Positions 21,804-31,646 of a stretch of 64,000 bases of DNA are shown here, one piece after another (within the stretch, counting starts at the first letter, position 1; each line of letters starts with the position of its first letter). The stretch lies in assembly GCA_037953745.1 (NCBI GenBank), contig JBAKBP010001576.1, positions 1 to 64,000 of the forward strand, written 5' to 3'. The DNA comes from Lithodes maja. Its lineage: Eukaryota; Arthropoda; Malacostraca; Decapoda; Lithodidae. Position numbers and translations under genes: made by a program. Below the pieces are notes generated by a model. The model was not told the DNA's origin, searched no databases, and was given only the letters and a program-made list of their open reading frames with translations.

Positions 21804-22270
21804 CCCGTAGCCTAGTAGGTAGAGCTCTCGTCTCACACACGAGGGGTCGGGGGTTCAATCCCAGACCGGGCGGAGACAAATTGGGCTTGTCTCCTTTCAT
21901 GTGTTAGCCTCAGTTCACCTAGCTGTAAATAGGTACCTGGAATAAGTGGACGACGTTGTGACGTCCCATCTGGGGTTGGCAAAAATGGTACAAGGCGAGA
22001 TGGGTATCATATGGTTCACCTAAGCTACTGGTCAACCTAAGCCTTCGGGTGAGACTGGTACCGTAGTGAGAATGGTACCATACAGATTAACCCTAAGCCT
22101 TCGTTTCCAGATGTCGCCAATTGGCTAAAATACAGACTACACACACATCCACAGCCATTCCAACGATACATAAACACTTAACATGCATTTCACGCAATAC
22201 ATTCCCAGTTAAGGAGGCGCGATAATAATGAGCTTAGCTCGCATTGCGTGGATTCCCCTTGACGAAACAA
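21802..22270 (+). mobile_element. tRNA-Val-derived SINE, copy 3
   Basis: Head 21803-21874 with A-box, CAC anticodon loop and B-box, body with the shared core, and a tail ending in GCGCCTCC/GAGCTTAGCTC text near 22220-22260. It is the right-arm counterpart of copy 2. The head has an extra A in AGTAGGTAG compared with AGTGGTAG of copy 1. Confidence 0.8.
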
Positions 22271-22494
22271 AGCAAAGTGAATAACACACACACACACACA
22301 CACACACACTTTCCCACAATTTCCCAAGCTTGGAGGAGAAGACGTGTGAGGGGTATATAACAACGATTTACAAATACTTTTTTTGTGAGGTAACCTGGTA
22401 GGATCAAAGGGCACGTGTTTAAACTAAGAACAAATAGATGGAAATACGATATGAATAAATTTATCTATAAAAATAAGCTTTGTATACGTGGAAC
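22271..22494. other. Right-arm noncoding DNA
   Basis: A CA microsatellite near 22285-22310 and otherwise unassigned sequence. Confidence 0.4.
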
Positions 22495-22622
22495 ACTTGT
22501 GGTGGTGTCCCGTAGCCTACTCAGTGTGGCTGGGCTACGGGACACCACCAGTGGTGTCCCGTAGCCACTTCGATTTATTATTGCTAGGTCTATTCATTCT
22601 GAAATTTATGAAACACCCTGTA

Positions 22623-22985
22623 TAGGCTGTATATATAATTATATATGATTTTTATTTATTTATTTATTTATGTATTTATATATTTGTTGCCATTGTGTAA
22701 GATTAATAATTCTAGTATCTATATTTCCATTTATTCGCATGTATAATGAAATCTTTTATAGTCCGTTCATTATAGGTAGGCCAAACATATTCACCACTAA
22801 CCTCTATAACCCACAAACGACTAGAGTAATCCAGCTAATGGGTCTACCATTTACGAAGGGTCAGTCGGGGGATAGGTGTGGATTTTTACAGCCCATTTGC
22901 TCTAGCCCCTTTTTGAGTTACACAGGCTAGGGATCACGATTTCTGTCCTGCCCAAACACACACACACTCTCTTTCTCTCTCTCAC
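22623..22985. other. Intergenic DNA right of the mariner element
   Basis: AT-rich. Nothing coding or repetitive was recognised beyond an (ATTT)n-like stretch at about 22650-22690. Confidence 0.4.
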
Positions 22986-23370
22986 TCTCTGTGGGGGTGT
23001 GGGAGGTTATGTGGAAGGGGTGTGGGGGTGTGGTAAGTTATGTTGACAGGGTGTGGGGGTGTGTGAGGATGCACTGTGGAGACATGTGATGGTGTGGGTG
23101 GAGGTATGTATACATGTGAGGACTGTGGAAGACTGTGGGGAATGGGGATGTGGTTGGAGGTATGTGGGAGTGTGGACTGTGGAGACATGTGGGGGTGTTA
23201 TGTGGAAGGGATGTGGGGGCGGTGTGGGTTGAGTATTGGGGTGTAGGGGTACGCTAGGGTGGTCATGTGATGTGTGTGGGTGGGTGGAGGGGGGATGAAG
23301 GATATGGTTGTGGGAGTGGGATTGGGGAGGCATGTTGGGGTGGGAGTGTGGGGTTACGGTATGAGGGCTG
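22986..23370. repeat. G-rich degenerate minisatellite
   Basis: Imperfect repeats of GTGTGGGGGTGTGG and GGACTGTGGAGACATGTG on the plus strand, rich in GGG/GGGG runs. Pro/His/Thr-rich minus-strand frames are compositional. Confidence 0.8.
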
Positions 23371-23475
23371 GAGTCACTTTTTGAATCTTTTGACATAAGG
23401 TTAGTAATTTAGTTGTGGAGGTAGAGAAAAGTGTGTGTGTGTGTGTGTGTGCGTATTTATATTAATATTTTTGTA

Positions 23476-23862
23476 TTATTATTTTACTGATATCGTCTTT
23501 TCTGTAATTCCAGGTACGCTCTTGACCCCATGCTGTAGTGGTGAAGGAATAGGGCTGACAGCAGTGACGTCACGAGAGGTTAGTGTTGGGAATGGATGGC
23601 AAAGGGAAACATTTAATATCTTAACCCCTTCTTTACCGGCGGCGTCTGATAACATTTTAGTCAAGCTATATTTAGACGATTTTGTGCAGCTTAAGAAGGA
23701 TCTGTGGTACCGTACTAAATAGGATTAAGTGAGATAGTTCGAAGCCTGTTAATTGTTGGAAGCCCCCTTTAAAGCTGAAGAAAATCGTCTAATAGTGGCC
23801 AGAATAATGTTAAACGGACGACACTGGTACTGAATGTGTTAAGGGAGAGGGTTTACTGGGAC
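23476..23862. repeat. Duplicated block C with a complete TTAA MITE
   Basis: Matches 49896-50282 on the same strand. The inner part, TTAA 23621-23624 to TTAA 23839-23842, is a complete MITE with about 70-bp diverged inverted ends (TTAACCCCTTCTTTACCGG and the inverse of GGTACTGAATGTGTTAA). The flank before it has a pyrimidine tract and AG resembling a splice acceptor, but no exon could be supported. Confidence 0.75.
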
Positions 23863-24039
23863 CAGGTAAAACTTCTTATAAACTGTGTGTGTGTGTGTGT
23901 GTTATATTTTATTATATTGTTGGTTTATTGTTCAATTGCAGCCGTGAGACTGAAAATCTACAGAGTTTTTCTGAACTTAGATATAGTACAATGGTTATTC
24001 TACCATAGCTACGAGGTCACATGCGACCTTTGGCGGAGT

Positions 24040-24930
24040 TCCCACCATGGCTAATGTAGCATACAGTGTAGTAGAGAGGTGCTGTAATAGGCTTCTAATA
24101 GGCAAAACCTTCTGGAAGGGGCTAGCACTACCATCAATATTGCATGCCTCTGCAATCATAAGCTACACCCAAGAAGATATAAATAAACTGCAGAGAATTG
24201 AAAACAAGGTTTACCGAGCTATCCTACAAGTGCCTAGCTACACAGGCACTGAAGCCCTACAAGGAGAAATCGGAGCCTCGTCGAGCATTGCACGAGACAT
24301 TAAGTCAAGATTCTCTTCACAAAACATGCTCTAAAGGAGAACCGAAATGATCTGATGAGGGAAATATTCCTCCAAGAATTCAACGAAAACAAAAACAGAT
24401 GGACAGTAAAGCTCAAAGACTACATGAAAATTGTCATTAGTCTTCACCAAATAGAACGGTTAAAGCCTGAGGAATTAAAAAAGAGGATCGATGGATGGGA
24501 CACAGAAAGATGGAGAAAGGGAATGCAAGAAAAATCAACACTAAACATCTACAGAAGATTCAAGATGCATATAGAGGAGAAGTGGATAGAAAACAATCAA
24601 GAAAGTACTTTGCTGACCAGAGCTCGAACAAATTCTCTGAAACTCAAATGGAGAAATCAATTTCTAGGGGAAGATGTGACCTGCCCAGCCTGTGAGGAGC
24701 AGCGAGAGAGTTTGGAGCACTTCGTCCTACATTGCAAAGCATACAGCAACATCAGAAGACTTTATCAAGGCCTGTTAACCCTACCAAGAAGACACCGGAG
24801 ATTGGAAGAATTCTATTCTTCGAGAAAAATCAAAATACCAACGTTGAAGAAGCCAAAACCGACATAAAGTTAATATGGAATAAACGGAACAAAATAATAT
24901 ATTCAAAGCTGACACAACAGTGAAGAAAAT
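24040..24930 (+). pseudogene. Non-LTR retrotransposon C-terminal fragment (second LINE family)
   Basis: Encodes post-RT sequence with GLALPSILHASAIISYTQED, INKLQRIENKVYRAILQVP and a C-terminal zinc motif CPACEEQRESLEHFVLHC. Frameshifts near 24318 and 24790 split it into three frames. The catalytic palm is missing. The CxxC...H...C tail is typical of I/Jockey-type LINEs, but the clade is not certain. Confidence 0.75.
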
Positions 24931-25188
24931 ACAGCGGGAGTCGATATAAAGATATATCCCACAACTACTACTGGACTGGACTGGATATACACAGATGCAT
25001 TGATGATAAGTAGCCTACGTGTAAGTTAACACAGGCTGATATTTGAGCAGCTTGGCTAGGAAGGGACCACGATACAATCCTCTTCATCAGGATAGCTGAA
25101 AAAAAACTTTAGGATTCTGGGAGATTGGAATCCTCGACCCCGTGGACCGCGCCCTAGACCATTTGGCTCAGTGTGTGTGTGTTTTTTT
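24931..25188. other. Unassigned intergenic DNA
   Basis: GGACTGGACTGG near 24972 may be the LINE 3' end; nothing else recognised. Confidence 0.35.
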
Positions 25189-25190
25189 TA

Positions 25191-25397
25191 TAGGTAGCGC
25201 CAACGAACTCGACAATAATCTTGATCCCTGACGTCTCTAACTCAAAAGGGCCTAGAGCAAACTGGCTGTAAATATCCACACCTATTTCCTGGTGACTCTT
25301 CCCAAATGATAGAAACGTCATCCCGATTGCTTTCATTCATTTAGAGTGTCGTGTCTAGAAGTGTCAAGACTATTGTAAAGTTCGTTGGCGCTACCTA
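25191..25397. mobile_element. Mariner-type MITE with TAGGTAGCGCC ends
   Basis: 207 bp with inverted ends TAGGTAGCGCCAACGAACT and AGTTCGTTGGCGCTACCTA, the similarity extending about 35 bp, flanked by TA at 25189-25190 and 25398-25399. No coding capacity. Confidence 0.8.
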
Positions 25398-25618
25398 TAG
25401 TAATATTTGTTTCTAGTGTTGTGAGGAGGGATTAGGGGAGTGTAACGGAATTGTGTGTGTTTTTTTTATGGCCGGTTTGGGATTCAAACTTGACCTAAAC
25501 TGGCTGGCAGCGCCTTTTGTACGCTCACTCATAACAATTTGTGGACTCCCCATGTTTCTCTTTATGCATATTTAACCATCTGGAATGTTTTTTTGGTGTG
25601 AAACATGCTTACCATTAA

Positions 25619-26042
25619 CCTGTGGAGCCCCGGCTAGTTTTGTAATGTTTGTTCACCAGAACCCGGCCGGTTTTCAAAAAATGGTTTTATTCCAGAAACA
25701 ATAGCGAATGGGTTAGGAATGAAGGAAAAACCACGAAAAACCGCTCAAAAAGCTTAAAGAATGGTCCTACAGAGCCCCCGAAAATGTATTTTACAAGAGT
25801 AAAAAATTGAAGGCAATTACCCCAAAAAACCAGGTTATTGCCCGCTCACGCACGTGGACTTTGAGAGTTTTCAACCATCGGCACGGTTGCGTGGGATACG
25901 TACACAGTTCCCATACAAATCTGAGCCCTCTTGAGTGGCTACACCTGAGGTTACGGTCGGCGCAATTAGGGTGATGCGCTCAGATGCGTCGCTGGGGCTG
26001 TGCGTTACATACATCGCCGACGCGTCGCTGGTGCTGTACGAG
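25619..26042. mobile_element. Putative 424-bp TTAA-flanked element
   Basis: TTAA at 25615-25618 and 26043-26046 flank CCTGTGGAGCCCCGGC and the inverse CTCGTACAGCACCAGC, which match at about 14 of 20 terminal positions counting TTAA. The internal sequence is unique. The ends are weak enough that chance is possible. Confidence 0.45.
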
Positions 26043-26775
26043 TTAATAAATATATATAGTTTTGTCATATATATATATATATATATATGTGTTTAGGGGG
26101 TGCTTATTTAAGCTTGATAGAGGTCTAGGGTAAACTAAAAAAAAATCACCGCTTAAGGATTCAAATGGGTGTAACCCTATATTATTGCTCTCAACTGTAC
26201 CTTGGATCCCAGCCTTTCATCTCCATCAGCTATTATGTATTCTTTATGCTCCATTCAGTACAAGCCCCAACACTCTGCAGAACAAGGTAGTGGAAGGGGT
26301 GTGTATGTGGGACTATAAGAGTACGAGTGTGGGTAAACAGGAAATAGTGTAGCTTACCATCAAAATTGTAGTTTTCTTTTATTGAATTTATTAGAGAAAA
26401 CTACTTTTTATGGGTAACCATTTAAATTCGATAGAAATATTCTATTTAATATAATTATTTTTAATTTTAATCGTGTTTATATTTTATTACTATTTGGTAT
26501 TATTATTAATCAGCTTAATTTAATACATCAACATCGCTAAATATTGATCCACATACTGAAAGTGTATAAAAAAATCAGTTAATGCGAGAAGTTACAGCCA
26601 AGTTCACGTCATTCTTTCCTAGGATCTTCTTGGAGAAAGTTTGTTTTGTGTTTGTTCATCGTGTTTTTGTCGTTTGGTTGATTATAGCTTAATAATAACC
26701 CATTATTATAGCAGTAATTAACAGTTATAGTATATCGGTATACAAGAAGTGTTCATTTGGCTACAAACTAGTGCT

Positions 26776-27810
26776 ATGGAGGCATATTGGCAGGGGAAGG
26801 AGAAGGGGGTAAATGGAAAACAGGAAAAGTGGGAGAGGGCAAAACATAACCAGTGTGGAAACAATGCTAAAGATATTGCCTCAGTCGGTTGCTGGGTGGC
26901 CGGGCCCTATCGACCAGGAATTTGGGGGCTCCATAAGGAACTTTTGGACTTTTTTCGTAATTTTCTCCCCTCTGCAGATCAGCTAAACGTTAAACTTAAT
27001 GTATATAAACGGCTACAGACCGCACTGTTGAGTGTGTGGCCGCAAGCTAAAGTAGAGCTTTACGGCAGCTCGGCTGTAGGTCTTAGTCTACCCGATGGTG
27101 ACATTGATGTAACCATCATCGGGTACTTGGGTGACAAGCCGCTTCACAGGGCTCGAGATAAGTTAAATGCTCTGAGTATACCAAAACAAAACTCAGTGGA
27201 GCTGATCGACAAAACCCGAGTTCCCATCTTAAAATACGTTGATAATGCTAGCGGCATAGCTGTCGACATTAGCATCAATATGGTAGGTAGTGTTCATTCC
27301 GCACAATTGGTTATGAATTTTTTGCAAAAATATCCCGAAGCCCGCCCTTTAATTGTCTTTATAAAACAATTACTTAAAACAAATGACTTAAACAAAGTCT
27401 ATTCTGGCGGGCTATCTTCGTATGCCATTACATTATTGGTAATTAATTTTATGTCTAGGAGACTCGTGTTTCACAAACAGCTTTACCCAGAGTCAAACCT
27501 CGGAGTATTGTTACTTGATTTACTCCAGGAATATGGTAAGAATTTAAATATTAAGAAATTCGCCCTTACACTGAAACCGGGTAGCGAGTGCTGTGAGAAG
27601 CCTGAGATGGCCAGGCGGGGGGTCAGAGGTCACCCACCTAGTGACCTCTGTATTGTTGACCCCCTTGACGACAACAATAATGTTACTGTTTGTTGTTTTA
27701 GGGTCTGGCAGGTTAGGAAGGTCTTTTGGAAGGTGTGCGTTGCATTGGATGATGCTGTTTGTTACAATAGACCAGTCCAATCCTATTTGGAGCCTTTCTT
27801 TAATAAATAA
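26776..27810 (+). CDS. TRF4/PAPD5-type noncanonical poly(A) polymerase, copy 2
   Basis: A 344-residue, intact, intronless protein with the same catalytic and PAP-associated motifs as the copy at 4313 (GSSAVGLSLPDGDIDV, AVDISIN, GGLSSY, IVDPLD). Protein differences from copy 1 lie only in the lysine-rich N-terminal stretch: loss of two residues from the KEKEK run, R-to-W and G-to-N. The remaining roughly 310 residues and their nucleotides appear identical. The start was chosen as the ATG at 26776 over the in-frame GTG at 26749. Upstream TATAAAAAA is at 26565, and AATAAA lies at the stop and at 27943. Whether both are expressed cannot be told from sequence. Confidence 0.85.
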   Translation: MEAYWQGKEKGVNGKQEKWERAKHNQCGNNAKDIASVGCWVAGPYRPGIWGLHKELLDFFRNFLPSADQLNVKLNVYKRLQTALLSVWPQAKVELYGSSAVGLSLPDGDIDVTIIGYLGDKPLHRARDKLNALSIPKQNSVELIDKTRVPILKYVDNASGIAVDISINMVGSVHSAQLVMNFLQKYPEARPLIVFIKQLLKTNDLNKVYSGGLSSYAITLLVINFMSRRLVFHKQLYPESNLGVLLLDLLQEYGKNLNIKKFALTLKPGSECCEKPEMARRGVRGHPPSDLCIVDPLDDNNNVTVCCFRVWQVRKVFWKVCVALDDAVCYNRPVQSYLEPFFNK

Positions 27811-28844
27811 TGAGTAACTCTGTAACCTATCTTCATGACGTAGTTTAGATTATATTAATGCTAATACTAGACATATTATTTACTTAGGAAGGAACTCCAG
27901 GGTCTACAATTATCTCTTGACTCACAGATTCTTCCTAATCTTAATAAAATTGTCTAGTGATAGCCACTATATAATGAAGAAATGCGTCATTGTAGTGAAA
28001 GGGTTAAGGGGGGGGTCACCTGCCTTTTTTATCTTTCTTTTCTTTTCTCTCTTTCTCTGGCTTGTATCCATTCGGCCTCATTCAGCCAACTGTTTTAACA
28101 CATTACGAGCGGCCTATGCGGTTTATTTATATGTACCGCCCAGCGGGGTGTTTTTAGCCAAAATAGGGCTGTTTACGTGATCATTTTCATGCCTAAATAA
28201 GACCCAGAACGTAAAACAAGTATCTATCCCTGAAAGGGCATAAACAGAGCTTTCGAATGACACCATAACGATCCTTTTATGATGGCTAGTTTTCTTGCAA
28301 TAACCGTGCAACGCGAGTGCAAAAAGCATGTAATTAGGCACTTTCCCCATACAATTCCGTATATAGCGAGTGAGAGAGGGAGGGAGGAGGTGGGATTCGT
28401 GTCAGTAGGTTCGCCGCGGTGGTCTGGAGCAGTCATACGCTCGCTACTCTCCTGCCACCACTTGTCTCTCTCTCTCAGCCACATTACGTGCTGAAATTGC
28501 CACACGATATATGTCGAGCACCGCCACATAGTCCAGCTTTATTTAACTCGACTTATGTTGCGCCCCGACATTTAAGGGTTAAGACGTTTATCCCCATCCA
28601 TGTGTCGATTTCTTCATGGCGAGCGTAAGCGAGCCAGCATTGTATGGAGAAATCCGGCTTCGCCGGAGAAATATTTCTATTGAAAAATTTACAAATTTAG
28701 CTTGCTGTCAAACGACAAAATATATATATGCTGGCTCGCTACCGCTCGCCAGGAAAATATTGACACCTGGATGAGGGTAAATGTCTTAAAACAGTAGGTT
28801 GAATGGGGCCGAATGGATACAAGCCAAAGAGAGGGAGAGAAAGA
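27811..28844. other. Noncoding part of block A' downstream of the gene
   Basis: Copy of 5354-6384, including the hairpin repeat at about 28570-28805. It differs by a few substitutions and a 3-nt net insertion near 28223. No gene. Confidence 0.4.
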
Positions 28845-29174
28845 GTTGTTAAGAAGGCAAACAAAATAATTGGCTTTATAGGCAGGTCATTTGAGCATAA
28901 ATCCAAAGAAGTTATCCTAACTCTTTACAATTCCTTAGTCTGCCCTCTTCTGGAATACTGCGTTCAATCCTGGTGCCCTTATTACCAAAAAGATATAGAC
29001 AAGCTAGAACGAGTTCAACGTAGAATTACCAAAATGACACCTAGCCTAAAGAACAAACCATACGAGGAGCGTCGTCTTAGAGAACGCAGATTAAGAGGCG
29101 ACTTAATTCAAGTGTTGAAAATCATCAAAGGAATCGACAATATGAACTGCAGTAAGTACTTCACTATCGGATAG
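28845..29174 (+). pseudogene. CR1-like LINE C-terminal fragment, A' copy
   Basis: Near-identical to 6385-6714, with KKANKIIGF in place of KKTNKIIGF. Same truncation points, so the insertion predates the duplication. Confidence 0.8.
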
Positions 29175-29349
29175 GAGAGAAACTGATACTGAAGTGGAAG
29201 ATGAAGATAGCAATAGAGATAGCTCCCCCCTCCCCACCCTCCTATCCCTCCGGCAAGATCCCGCACAATGAAGAAAGTTAGGAAGTATGAGTCTTTATAG
29301 AATGCAAATTATAGTGCAATAGAAATGGGAGAGAGAAGAGAGTGAGTGT

Positions 29350-29587
29350 ACTTACTCTAGTTGTATTGTGGGAGTGAGCATGCTCGTTATTTCCCGCCTC
29401 CTATGTGTAGGTGTTATATGTATCGTTGGAATGGCTGTGGATGTGTGTGTAATCTGTATTTTTAGCCAATTGGCGACATTGGAAACGAAGGCTTAGGGTG
29501 GATCTGTTTGGTACCATTCTCACTATAGACGGTACCGTCTCGCCCGAAGGCTTATGTAGCCATCAGCTTAGGTGAACCATATGATAC
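29350..29587 (-). mobile_element. tRNA-Val SINE copy 4, tail part
   Basis: Tail half of the SINE at 6885-7330, cut at ATAC (29584-29587) by the LTR element. The head half resumes at 38856-39060. Confidence 0.8.
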
Positions 29588-31401
29588 TGTGACGCACCCA
29601 GTGCGTGGCAACTTAACCTGATTGTACTCCTTGGTACTCCACTGTGCCGCCGCGGTGCCGCTGTGCCGCTGTGCCGTGCTGGCTGCTTATATTGAGTGTG
29701 ACAACGTATAACTATGTTCTTTGTATCTCTGCAAAGGTCTCGTCATGTGCTAACCAGTGGTGGGTTTTGTTTTAAGCCATGTCGAGACCTTCCATTTAAT
29801 ATGTAGTATCAATAGAGAAGTTGATAGATAAGACAATAGGAATTCAGAGAGAGAGAGTGAGTTAGACTTCAGAGCGAGAGGGTAGCAATGCGCCGCGCTG
29901 CCGGGGGGGTGGTTGCCAGACGTATGGACCGGTTGGCAGCCCTGCGCTTATAGCTAGGTGCGACAGGGTTGGTAGTCCATTGCCGCCTGCATATGCTGCC
30001 TGGGTTGCCCATGTTGTCGTACTGCACATTGCCTGGAGGCTCGCTGTGTGTTCCATGATCAGGTTGCCTAGAACCTTTGAGATTCTAACATCCCTTGCCC
30101 TCTCTCCCAATTTCTCACGGTTGCACTCTTTCTCTCTGACGACATTACTCTCATTTCATTCTTCTCTCTATTTAAATGCATAACCTTCCCTTGAGGTCCT
30201 AAAGGAGTTTCAGCACTCACCTCTCGTATTACTCTTAGGACAAGCATATATTTACATGTATTAGATTTAAGGGGTTAATGTGAACAGCGATCTTCTTGAT
30301 GAGGATAGTTGGTGAACGTTCTACATGTTCACGAGTTATATGCCCAGCTCATCATCCAATTTGTGACTAGACTAGTGCCATGTGTAAGAGCCCGACCATG
30401 CCCAGGAGTTGTCTGTAGAGGGGCGAGGACTTAGCCTTGATTTGCCTACCGAGCCAGGAGCGAGTGCAGTACCAGAGACTACAGCTCGCTCGTAGTGCCG
30501 GTATAGTAGAGTAACGTAATTTATCTGTCCTTGTGTTCTCTGCAGTCTTTTCCTGGGTTCTCGCTTTCGGTGCTGGGACTCGTTGTTCCTGTGACTTGGC
30601 CTGCTAGCTAGAACACATGGGGATGATGAGTGGGTGATATCTTTATTTTACTATGCATTGCAGCTCTCTTTAAGTATATGTATGTAACACTTTACAATAC
30701 ACATTACTCACACACAAGACAACACTATTAATACTTTCATGTATCAATTAACTGCACTGTCGTTTTGCTGCTGTGTCCGGAGTTCCGTTGCGTAGGGCGC
30801 ATACGGACTCAGAGGGGAGACAGAGTGAGAGAAGCGAAGTAGCCTATGCGGTAGTAGGCTACCGGCGCAGTACTGTTGCCTGCAACCTTTTAGTTATTCC
30901 AAGTATAGATTCATTATTATAATAAGTGACTACTATTTATGTTCCTTCCATGTGTATTATTAGGTATCTACTGGATCATGAACATCTTGTATGCTACATG
31001 CTAGTGCATGTTAGTAGGGGACAGTTATTCTAGTGCACGCGCTTTCAAGTAGGCGTGTACATTTGTCATTTAGCATTTCACTGTCATACCTTTAGCCTGC
31101 TTCTATTCTACATTATTAGAGGCTTAATATTAACGTAGTTTCTTGAGTATTGCATTTCTTTAGTCATAACGTAACCTATAAATGTCTGAGGGAGTTTAGC
31201 CTCATAGCCTACCCCTGTTGTACACTTTCGCCGAGTTAAGGTACCTCGTTACCATAGACGATAACTCTGTAGGGCGTTGGTGCTTTTGTTGTCTGGAGCA
31301 TATAGTATTTGGGACTGGAATCGAGCGTGTCGTTGTCACATAAGCCATTTCTGTCCTACGATCAAGAATCCCGAATATGTATTGCCGATCCAGCCGTAAC
31401 A
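29588..31401 (+). repeat. 5' LTR of the intact element
   Basis: 1814 bp, starts TGTGACGCACCCAGTGCG and ends GATCCAGCCGTAACA. It contains GCCGCTGTGCC repeats near the start that vary in number. Short open frames inside are not genes. Confidence 0.92.
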
Positions 31402-31404
31402 AAA

Positions 31405-31422
31405 TGGCGACCTTGCACAAGA
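31405..31422 (+). promoter_or_regulatory. Primer-binding site
   Basis: TGGCGACCTTGCACAAGA begins three bases after the LTR. TGG is the complement of a tRNA CCA end. The other LTR element shares the first 12 bases (TGGCGACCTTGC). The primer tRNA was not identified. Confidence 0.65.
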
Positions 31423-31646
31423 TTCAGTAGTATCCTATCACATGTTTTTTTTGGAGAACTATTCTATGCTACCTAGTAGAGCTGGCTAGAATTTTCTTGC
31501 ATATTGGAGGAATTTTTATTGTGTCATTATTGTATTGGTGGACTTGCAGATTGTTTCGTTGGGGGTGTCTAGAGTAGAGTCATTCAAGCATCTTTAACAT
31601 TTTGTGAGTCGAGACTGCAATTAGTAATAAGCACTTCTTTTTTTTT

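Larger units (their letters stand above)
10571..22573. mobile_element. 12-kb inverted-arm composite transposon-like unit
   Basis: Begins TCGAAGTGGCTATGGGAC and ends with the inverse ...GTAGCCACTTCGA. It is flanked by the 7-bp direct repeat TTTATTA (10564-10570 and 22574-22580). Deleting the unit and one repeat exactly restores the mariner right TIR. The left arm (10571 to about 13395) and right arm (22573 to about 21118) are diverged inverted repeats, and between them lie CR1 fragments, a 42-bp VNTR and a CR1-like LINE. No transposase is recognised inside. Long diverged arms with hairpin-rich ends and a 7-bp target duplication resemble foldback or Galileo-type (P superfamily) organisation, but the terminal sequence is not one I can assign. 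Confidence 0.75.
21118..22573 (-). repeat. Right arm of the 12-kb unit
   Basis: Reading from 22573 inward it matches the left arm in order: terminal TCGAAGTGGC, hairpin repeats, SINE copy 3, TG-rich DNA, GAGTGCGGCCGAAGAGGG, then AAATTAACACCTACTTG near 21125. The arm is shorter than the left one and diverged by roughly 15-20% in places. It lacks the poly(A) retrosequence found in the left arm. Confidence 0.8.
8961..22620 (+). mobile_element. Mariner-like DNA transposon split by a 12-kb insert
   Basis: The left end begins CAGGGTGTTTCATAAAT after TA (8959-8960). The right end is the inverse, ...AAACACCCTG, before TA (22621-22622). The inner TIR text (9013-9165 versus 10408-10570) is identical in inverted orientation over about 150 bp, so the TIRs are about 200 bp long and young. 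The outer 47 bp of the right TIR lies at 22574-22620 because a 12-kb unit inserted inside that TIR. A 13-bp direct duplication (TTTCATAAATACC) is present only in the left TIR. Without the insert the element would be about 1.65 kb. Confidence 0.85.

Noticed and set aside
23476..23600. Exon with splice acceptor (TTTTCTGTAATTCCAG)
   Set aside because: No donor, no open frame with family resemblance and the segment is repeated; insufficient support.
29862..31420. Several 60-82 codon frames in the LTR
   Set aside because: Present identically in both LTRs of the Ty3/gypsy element; noncoding LTR sequence.
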